Positions 55,456 to 64,000 of a stretch of 64,000 nt of DNA are shown in pieces (position 1 is the stretch's first letter; each line of letters starts with the position of its first letter). Source of the DNA: Cadophora sp. MPI-SDFR-AT-0126 (lineage: Eukaryota > Ascomycota > Leotiomycetes > Helotiales > Ploettnerulaceae); assembly GCA_020747065.1 (NCBI GenBank), contig JAGMVK010000005.1, forward strand, positions 2,356,001 to 2,420,000, written 5' to 3'. A program made the position numbers and the translations under genes. The notes beneath the pieces are model-generated. The model was not told the DNA's origin. It did not search any database and was given only the letters and a program-made list of their open reading frames with translations.

Positions 55456-58400
55456 TCACAAGCTAGGACTCACTGTCCAGGTTTGCGCTTCGAAAACCAG
55501 ACCACCTGTCCGCCTGTGTGCTTCTGGGTCGACATAGATCTTGAAATTGAGGTTTTCCTTCCCCAAATTGAACACTCTACAGATAATGTACACCCGAGGT
55601 ACAATTTCGCCTGGAGGGATCGTGTAACTTTGCATCTTCAATCCGTTAGCAAAAGATTGTGCCCCTTTGACGAGCTCTCTTCTTACCCTTGCGTACTGGC
55701 TATTGCTCAGAAAAAATCGGTCGTTGCAATCTCCTGTCGTTGTCTTTACCTCGATGAAATAATGTGGAGTCGATCCCCTCCAATATTCGTGCAGGTAACC
55801 TTTGTCAACCAGTATCGATGTGAATACACCACCGTCGTCATCGTACGTGATGTCTGCCGTTTCTCGGCCTGTCCAGGTAGACATATCTCTATACTTTTCG
55901 TGAACGGAGACTTCATGGCGGATAGTGCTTTTCCAGTTTCCACGGCCAAATAATGGCAAAAAGATGTTAGACATAATTTCAAACACCTGTAACAAAGCTG
56001 TTAGTGAATATAAACTGTGATGGATAGATAAGACTGACGAGAAGTTCTCCGGCAGCACCGATTTTGATATCATGGTTCATCTGCCCCTGGGACCGAACAC
56101 CAAAAGCCGCCGCATGCTCAAAGTCGTCATGGTGTTGCAGGTTACCTCTAGATATCGGAGTACCGAGTCTTGGTATAGTTTGAATTTCAGCAGCGATTCG
56201 AATGACATTGTCGAGAAGATTGCGATATGAGTTGTCGGTGTAGTTGTTTCTCGGATCAGCCACAGCTCGAATGAGCACGTCTTGCTCTCCAGACCTAGGA
56301 ACCCTTGGCGAGACCGGACCACTAATGAAAATGGAGGATTCTCGAGCAACGTGTAATGGAGTCCTTCTGGCTACATCTTCGAATTGTCGATGGGACATTG
56401 AGCCTGAGGTCGATATCTCAGTGTCAACAGGACTAGCACCACCCTCACTGCTAGTGTCCTCAGAAAAATTAGGGCTGTTTCCCCGCACTGCGACGCTTTG
56501 AGGAATGGTTGTGGCTGCTGACTGGGTACGGCTTCTCCGCGATTCATTATTTTGATCATCCGATACTTCATCGTCGAAATCTGGCCGTGTTGGTTGTTGA
56601 ATCCCTTGAACGTGCCCAATTCCTTCGTTGTCCAAAATCTCTTCTAAAATCGACAGTGGTCCATTCAGAACGTTACCTAGGATTCCCTTTGCTGATGTGG
56701 GGATCAGGAGGGCCTTTGCCAAAGCTATTGGCAGCTCTCTGGTGTAGCACATGCCTCTGTCTCTTCTGAATCTGGGAACAAAAATCTCCCATGAATTCTG
56801 CAAATATTTCACATGCACGTAGCCTCGTGGTATATGCACTGATCGTATTCCATCAGCCAGTCGAAGAGTGTGCTCCGTCGATATGTCATCGCTTTTGAGA
56901 ATAGAGGTTCTTTGAAGCCGCTCGAACAATTCATGTTTATCAAGACTGGTTCCATAAAACTCAGCGCAACTATAATTTGTCAGAACGTAGATGAATTATC
57001 ATTCTGGGCATGCAACCTACCGTAATATTTCATAAGCTCTCTCACGGAAATCGGTAGTCAATCGGATGTCATCTGTGCCAGTCCCATCGCAAGCCGTGGC
57101 ATGTTCACAGATCACGGACAGGTACTTCTGATCAAGCTGTAGAGCTTCCAGAAATGGACGTAACTGCAAGACTTCTTCCAAGGTGAAATCCAAAAATGGA
57201 ACCTGGGTGTGAAAGATTTCTGCAAGATTTCTCCTATCATTGACAACGAATTGTGTTTGGCAGCTCTCGAAAGAAGTGATCAGGGTACCATTGGGCTGAA
57301 GGTGCCTCACTGGCAAGCAGTTCGTGGTTTGCAAGCTCTGTAGGTCAGTATCTTTCGGTCTCTTGGAATTGATCGCCTGAATCATTTCTTTGACCTGGGC
57401 AGTAGTTGAATCCTTTTGGACTAAGGAGATAAGGCCATTTACGAGAGTTCCTAAAGAAGCAGCAGATATTCGCAGCTGGTGAACAAAAAAGTGTCTGCTC
57501 TCTTCTGGGTAATCGTCTTCGATAATTGCCGTGTCAGGGATAGCAACGGGGCTGGTCCACAAGCATTCAGAGGGCGAGAACCAAGTGTTGGAAGATGGCA
57601 TGTAAATCAAGCTCTCTTCTTCAAAAGTGTCTCTATAGTACCGCATTCAGTAGTTACTAATTGTGAAGAGAAGGATGCCTACCTTATATGAGCCCAATCC
57701 TCCGCGCCCATTGCTTCGGATGCTAAATGCTCATACAGTCTCCTAACCTTTGAAGCCAAAGCTTCAGTAGAATTCGATGCCAATTGTCCGTCTTGGAGTT
57801 CTAAAAGCATATCTAGGTAATCCTGCCAGTTGGCATCCCGAATGCTGAGGATTGAGAACAAGTGGGCAACTTTCAGATTATCTCTGTACTGTGAGACCGA
57901 TGCGAGAGGCTTAAGGTGTATCAAATCAACAGGTCCATTCCACACACAGGCCTCCAGATCAGTCCACATCGGGCGTGTAGCTCCATCTTCAAAGGAACGA
58001 GGTTCCAGTATAAGTTCGTTCTTGTCAAACTCTTCTCTGTTTGACTTTAGCAGAAGCTCATCTAGGGTTGTCATTAGCTTGCCTAAGATTTTCTACATCG
58101 CTTGGACTGCAATAGTCGCTAATCGCCTCATAGGTCCGTAGGATATTGTTCTGATCTGCCTCGGCCCAGTTGTGGTACGTCTTGGATTCATGTTGCCGAA
58201 GGATTTCAACGAAGAAAGACAAGCACAGGCGTGATCCAACACCAAATTCTGCAAGGAAGTTCCAGCACCGACTCAACTGGTCGTCCTCAGTCGCGTGAGG
58301 TAATTTCAAGAATGGAAATTTCTGGTTGATGCCTAGCGCTTGTACCCTGTTGGTCAATGTTCTCAAGGGTAAGAAAGTGTCCTTCATCACTCGGAGTCTT

Positions 58401-60850
58401 CCACTTTTGCAAGCCACTTCTGAACTTGACAGTGCATCCACGATCCCAGGGGTCATCAGGTCCTTGTAGATTGTCCAGTGCGCTTCCAAGGTGCCGACAA
58501 GCTTTTCTGGCCAGTATCTGATAATATGTCGAAATTCGTTGGATAAAGATCCACCGTCAAACTTCAACCTCGGAACGCTTCGAACTCCCAGAGCACTCGC
58601 GAGCCAGTCTGGCCATGATAGTCCATGTCCTTGGCGTGGAGATTCAGGAGCATCCATATAAGCTTGATTCAGAAACGGTACAGGGCATGCAGGGACATTT
58701 TGCCGAGCATTCAGTGAGTTTTCGTGTGCTTTGAGTAGCTCATGCGGCCCATAACGGTCATCGTTTCGAAGGTATAGGACTCTCCGCCGAGAAACGACCT
58801 GACCTCCATTGCAATCATAAAGCCCCAGGAGCCCAAAATTGCCGCTACTAGGTTCATGATGGTGCCAATACAAGTATCTTAGATGAATCTTTGAGAACTC
58901 TAAATTCGCTGCGCCGCCATTTCTCAAATAATGGTTCCAGAGCTTCTCTATCACTTGACCAGGTCTGCATTGAGTTACACCAAGGTCGCCAAGTAGACTT
59001 TTCCTGGCCTGATTTCTAACAAAATCTGGATCCACGGTTGTTACGAGATCACCAGGTATAGATGGTCCTATCGTCGCTGGGAAATGTTGCTCTGTTCCTT
59101 CCACAGGACGGACCCATTCACCATTAATCAACGGGATCAGAGGCAAACCTCGGATTTTGTTAGATTCTTCCGCGGAGTGTCTGAGAATGCTTCGAATCAA
59201 ATTGCATGCCTTAGTCGTCCAGTCCGCATCCATAGTGATATCCTTAAGCTTCGAATGAGTAGCGAGTAAATCCCTCCTGATGCGACTGAACATAAGATTG
59301 TCGTCGACGTAAGGTAAGTCGAATGCTTTACGAAGTGTTGCTACTGCTTCCGCCTCATATGACCGTGAAAGGCTTTTCCATCCTGAAGCGGGGTGATCTT
59401 CGAATAATGGATTCCCGAAAATATCCAATTGTGAATCGCGTAGCAATCTGACTTCTTCTGGCCGACGCGCTCTCTGGAATGTATGATCGAGGAGAATTTT
59501 ATGCTGCTCCAAGATGCTGGTGATCATATGAGGCAGCGGTGCCCAGTAGGCGTCGAGATTTTGTTGTGAGGGCATATATTTCATCCATTCGTACCGAAGA
59601 GGAGACTCAGGTCGACTGAACTGGAGTACCATAGTACAGAAGGCATCTGCAACGCCTTGCAGGATTGCTTTGTTTCGCGCAGACTCAAGAATGTCCTGAC
59701 GACTAGCTTGAAGGATGAAGTCGGATTGAATTACAAACTCCATACATCAGTATAACACTATGATTCTGAAGTGTGATAGGGAGCCAGAGCTTACATTGAA
59801 GCCGAATTTTCGGATTGGAAGAAAAGCAAACACATGTTGGTCAGATATCAAAGGTCGCGTCATGCCTCCAGCAATGTCCAGAGGAAATGCCAAGACGACC
59901 TCACAGTCGTGGATATCCTGCCGAACACGTTCCCGTGGGAGATTAGACAAGTCTTTCTTGGTGATATAATATATGTTCTCAATAGTGCATGATGTGCCTC
60001 CATCATTCGAATCTTCAATTGTCTTTGTAAGTCTGATTTTGCCATCTTCAGAAGCGTCCGATTTACAGTATTTGGTGGAGATTACACGTAGGTTCGGTTG
60101 ATGAAGATTGATCTCCAGCCTCTTGAGTGTTGAAAGGAATAACAGGAGGTCCTCTGGGACGTCTTGTATCTGTGAAATCATGTCGTTGTAGTCGGTTCCC
60201 TGGCTCAAGGTCAATGTCATTCGAGTGAGCGGGTTTTCATTGGGATCTGGAGCTTCATCATTGACCCATATGGGTGTTATGATTGCCAGCCTGTTTTCGT
60301 TGTCGCCTCCGCCATACTGAAAATAGAAGGAGAAGGCATTCGACTGGATATGGACCTTAGATGCGACTTGGAAGACCGACTTAAATCCGATCCCTTTTTC
60401 ACCAATATATCCACGCTTGTTTTGTTTCGAGCTTGCTCCAATGCGGCAGATTGCACCTACGTTGGCTTCAGTGAAGCCATCTTCGTTGCATTCAACCACA
60501 ATCTTCGTTGGATAGATATCGAACTTGATGAATGGTTCTTCTCTTAAAGTTGCTGCCCGAGTGAATTTGTTGTCTTCCGCGTTTTGAATCAGTTCAAGCA
60601 CGAAGCGGGCCTTTCGTGAATAAATATCCCGAGCGATCCTGCAACAATGGTCAGAAATATGGTTTAGTTGTTTCGGGAGACTATACATTTCGGTAACAGT
60701 TCCTAGTTGACTTCTTAGATGCGTAATCGCTCTCCTTGATGCTGGAGTAGAATTTTCGTAATCCTCCTGACTGATCCAACCATTGCGTTCTGCAGCGTCA
60801 TGAACAATCCGACGTGCTTGATCGGCTGTGATCTCCCAAGGCACAGACAT
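55456..60850 (-). CDS. NO VEIN-like GHKL ATPase with C-terminal DUF3883
   Basis: Exons 60850..59795, 59737..58083, 58036..57683, 57632..57021, 56969..56039 and 55986..55456 encode 1712 aa. An N-terminal Hsp90/sacsin-type ATPase has the N box LELIQNAEDN (Asn90, Asp93), CNEDGF (122-126) and the lid GYIGEKGIGFKSVF (147-160). A long helical middle contains a repeated motif (VENLREEFDKNELILEP and AHIRDTFEEESLIYMP). The C-terminal 180 residues match DUF3883: IGAAGELLVFEIM, ADITYD (Asp1581) and FIEVKTTTG (Glu1615, Lys1617), then FFLSNSQY. That set resembles a PD-(D/E)xK nuclease site. This architecture is that of plant NO VEIN and fungal relatives. The second intron is GC-AG. The C-terminal stop follows EAQTWTVSPSL. 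Function in fungi is unknown. Confidence 0.8.
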
Positions 60851-61573
60851 ATTGTCAACAAATCAAATTTAGGGAACAACCGTGTTCATCGAGAGACTTC
60901 GAAACTCAGAAGGCTGAAGTTAGAGGGGGTTGTGGAAGATGGTCGATGATGGAGGGGTAGGAGGTTTCTCTGCCAACGCTGTTGGTCGTCCCAAGCGGCG
61001 TTGGGAGAGGCTTAGACCCCTGCCTCGACAGGAGTTGGTCTGGCATGGCGCATCACGCAACACATGTTGTGTCAAAGTTGTCTGTCCCAAAGTACATCTG
61101 TATATATTGCTATTGGTAAGACTCGTAATCATCCGACCGCGCGTATTTCATTTGGCTTGAGTCGCCTCAAAGTCCAGACGATGCCCGCACGAGCGGACAG
61201 TGTGCAAGTCCAACATTCTGGCCTAGCTAGGAGACAAATTTCACTTCTTCTATTGGCCGTATAGCCATCGTCCTGAAGGAGCATTACTGCGCCTCTGAAT
61301 GTTTGGTACTTCGTCGCACACTTGTCAGAATCTCAGTTCCATCACTCTGTCCTCCGCCAGTCAAGCACGAGGTTCTCGGAGAATCAAATTCGGTCAATTC
61401 TACGTGCATCAGATTCTACAGCGCCACAGACTTTGAGTGCTATTCTCAAATAAGGCAGTAAGTTTCGGATGGTTCATCAAATTCAAACTAAAAAAAACCA
61501 AGTTTGGAGGAAGATACAGGTGACTACTACCTATTCCCAAAAAAACACATCCCAGGAGTACCATAGACAACTG
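60851..61573. other. Intergenic region between Hsp70-like and NO VEIN-like genes
   Basis: 723 nt separating two same-strand genes; it should contain the NO VEIN-like promoter. No gene or repeat is seen. Confidence 0.45.
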
Positions 61574-63867
61574 CTATCGACGGCGGTTGAACTCAATTTT
61601 GGCAGTTGACACAACTTCACCATTTATCACGTCTTGACAGGTAAGGTTTTCCCCCTTATTTCCAAACTTGATTTGAACCTGGTGTTCGAATCGATGGATC
61701 GTTTTTTCCAAGACTTCATTATACCTCGACGACGCACTTGGGCCAAGATCGAAATCTGCGGCAAATCGAGACACAATACTGCCTATCTCTTCCACGCCTA
61801 CATTAGTCAGTTACGACCGTTCGTCGATGATTCATCAGGGTGAGGGGGAAGTGAGATGGATGGAATCTTACTTGAATCCGTCATATATTCTGGGGCGTCG
61901 TTCAAAGATGATGAGAATAATTTTAGTCGCTTGTATCGAGACAAACCAGGATTGTACGTTGAAACACAATATGCTGTTCTGAAGCTGTCTTCAAAAATTG
62001 CTTCGCCCTTGATGAATATTCTCAGTTGTGTGCAAGCAAAAGAATGCGGACTTTGACCACTCACTTTATTTATCAGCCAAACCATCCTCCCAGAGCACCT
62101 TTTCGAATTATCCCAGTCATCGTAGCGGGCCAAATCCGGAGGGTCGATGCCTTCCCTGAAAGATTTGTTCAAGGAAATGCCATAATGTCTCCGTGCTTGC
62201 TTCATACGAGGCGCAATCCCCTCAAGCCCCCTCAAGGCAGCACCGAGAACGACAGCAGCTTGTCTTCTAAAGTTAGACGCCATCCATGGGCTCCAATTTA
62301 TGTTTAGCTTACGGGTGTTCTGGGCACATCAAAGATATACCACCATTATCTCGACACCATTCCGTCAAGGTTTTGTGGAGATATGGCGATTCCGCGAAGC
62401 CACCCACCAAGATGACACGCTAAATCCAAAGATCAGCTTGAGGCCATCCACAGGGAGTGAAGACTTTTTCGCACATCTATCACTGCCCCTTTTTTGTCTT
62501 TTGCTTCTCTAATTTGCTGTCGCACCAGCTTTGTTATTTCTTCAATCACTGGGTCGAATACCTTTTGCAGGTCGGTGCTGTCATGCAACTTTCCGTTAGT
62601 CATTGCCGAATCGTAATATTTCGAGACTCACTATGAAAGCTTTATCACATGCTCATCCTCATCATAATACTCGGAGTCTGGGGTGAAGTTAAGTCGTATG
62701 GGGCCCAGCTCTTGCACGTCGTCATCTTCCTTGAGTCCGAAATCGCGCTTCACCCTTTCGAAATTTCTCATAAATTCACTCCCCGGACCTTTCCGCGAAA
62801 AAGGAACATCATCAAAGTCCGCACCGAAACGATTTGAAAGTAGAGTATGAAGGTTTCGGTCAATATAAGTTGAGCCACATTTTCCGCCTGTATTTAATGT
62901 TCAACATGGTTAATTTTGATGTGGTTATCTGGGAGCGAGACCGACATACCTACACCAACGCAGAGTTCGTCAAATTCGAGATGTGGCTGAGTGTGAGTTA
63001 TGGTGTATGTTGTTATATCAACCGTTCCTCCACCGCAGTCACAGATCAAAATGTGGTCATTAGACTGGCGCTGTTAGCTGAATCGAGTCTCCAAATGCAT
63101 AGGGACTGCTAACTTTGATGGCGTTAAGAGCATGAGTCTCCGAGTACTTCTTCAGAGTTGCAATCGCTGCAGCCTCTGGTTCTGCAATTGTAAACACTTC
63201 GTCATCTTGTCTGCTCCCGAAGCCAGCCTTTTTGGCAGCTTTTAGAGTTGCATCCTTGGCCTCATCCGACCAAATAGCGGGGAGGGTGATCCAACATTCC
63301 ATCGGAGTATTCTCAAATGTGGCTTCCGACATTTGTTGTCGCAACTTCAAGGACATGTACTTGTATAGTTCGCGAAGGAAGTCTTCGCACACGCCTTGGG
63401 CATTCCGATGTCGAGGTACTTTCATCAATCCACTGCCCGACATTGTTGCAAGTGCTGGGTCATCATGTTCGCCCAATGTTGCATTTTGGTCCAGCAAGAG
63501 CTTCGTCCACGAATAAGATCGGAACTTAGGGTGAACTTCGAATCCCCATTTGTTGTTTTTCATTTGTGGATTCTCGCTAGCATAGGCAATTCGGGTAGGG
63601 GTTTTCCACGCGGAATGTGCCCCTCCTGGCCATGTCGAGATGATATTGATATCCTCAATGCAGCTTTTATCCGTCGTCACGTAGCTGATCCCTAAACTGT
63701 TTGAGCACGGCTGTCAGCATTGTACAGAAATACTGACCTGAGAAAGTGGTCCCGTAATCAATACCGACAATGATTTTGTGTCGAGTTCTGACGGTTCCTG
63801 TCAAAGACACAGACTGAAGTAGCTTCTCAAGAGCTTGGGTCTGATTTATTTGATCTGAGAACGACAT
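61574..63867 (-). CDS. HSPA12-like Hsp70-type ATPase
   Basis: Eight exons: 63867..63738, 63691..63114, 63064..62950, 62887..62632, 62577..62475, 62419..62313, 62266..61872 and 61797..61574 (635 aa). All joins keep frame. ATPase motifs: phosphate 1 IIVGIDYGTTFSGISYV (residues 31-47), phosphate 2 ICDCGGGTVDITTY, and adenosine motif VILVGGFAESPYL restored by splicing. GGKCGSTYIDRN and AAVVLGAALRGLEGI are typical of the large fungal family of HSPA12-like, non-chaperone-type Hsp70 homologues, which lack the standard substrate-binding domain and EEVD tail. The acceptor before exon 7 could be TAG or AAG three bases on. The role is unknown. It is located directly upstream of the NO VEIN-like gene on the same strand. 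Confidence 0.85.
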
Positions 63868-64000
63868 GATGACATTGGAGTGATCGAAAGTCTGCCAAAA
63901 GGTCTTGCAAGATGTCTTTCTATTATCTAGACTGAGGAACACCCAGTTAGTTTTGTCAGAGGTGAGGGGACCTCGGAACCAACATTCATTGCCCCACGCC

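Noticed and set aside
61574..63867. Classical chaperone Hsp70
   Set aside because: It has the HSPA12-like fungal motifs and lacks the standard substrate-binding domain and C-terminal EEVD, so it is placed in the atypical family.

Overview
This window is nuclear DNA of a filamentous ascomycete (Pezizomycotina). The reasons are the dense short introns (about 45-120 nt, GT-AG with RCTRAY-like branch sites), families that are typical of or restricted to these fungi (LaeA-like methyltransferase, DUF6594 protein, cellular rvt reverse transcriptase, fungal HSPA12-like Hsp70, NO VEIN-like ATPase), and housekeeping genes of fungal type. A leotiomycete-like species is a guess. No tRNA, rRNA, CRISPR or intact transposon was seen. 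All gene models below were built by eye: splice sites were chosen so that exons join in frame and conserved domains are restored.

Left part (1-23 kb) is mostly housekeeping. It holds the 5' end of an ESCRT-III/CHMP7-like gene at the edge, TRAPPC8/Trs85, a CCA-adding enzyme with a likely mitochondrial presequence, a 2.8 kb gene-poor stretch, a Tti2 (TTT complex) gene carrying a striking coding hexanucleotide repeat, the phosphoinositide phosphatase FIG4, a J-domain protein, a YeeE/YedE sulfur-compound transporter, an F-box-like protein and a GPI-anchored Ser/Thr-rich surface protein.

Middle part (23-44 kb) is more accessory. It holds a hybrid histidine kinase, a type II membrane O-fucosyltransferase-like protein, then a wax-synthase-like MBOAT enzyme, a GMC oxidoreductase and a C2H2 transcription factor in a row. 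These are followed by a small Cys-rich protein built from a tandemly duplicated exon-intron unit, a nine-exon LaeA-like methyltransferase, a small ABM-like protein, a secreted fungal protein of unknown function and a microbial-type poly(ADP-ribose) glycohydrolase with a PIP-box-like peptide.

Right part (44-64 kb) holds the most unusual genes. They are a host gene encoding a retropepsin-like aspartic protease domain with no retroelement around it, a DUF6594 membrane protein, a predicted 37-residue spliced micropeptide, and a 1001-aa reverse-transcriptase-like protein best explained as a cellular rvt gene. These are followed by a small tail-anchored protein, a 1712-aa GHKL-ATPase/DUF3883 (NO VEIN-like) protein that uses a GC-AG intron, and an HSPA12-like Hsp70 ATPase directly upstream of it on the same strand.

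The strongest candidate for an exciting system is the rvt gene, a domesticated non-mobile reverse transcriptase. Next are the NO VEIN-like/Hsp70-like pair, whose architecture recalls defence or quality-control ATPases, and the lone retropepsin-like protein.
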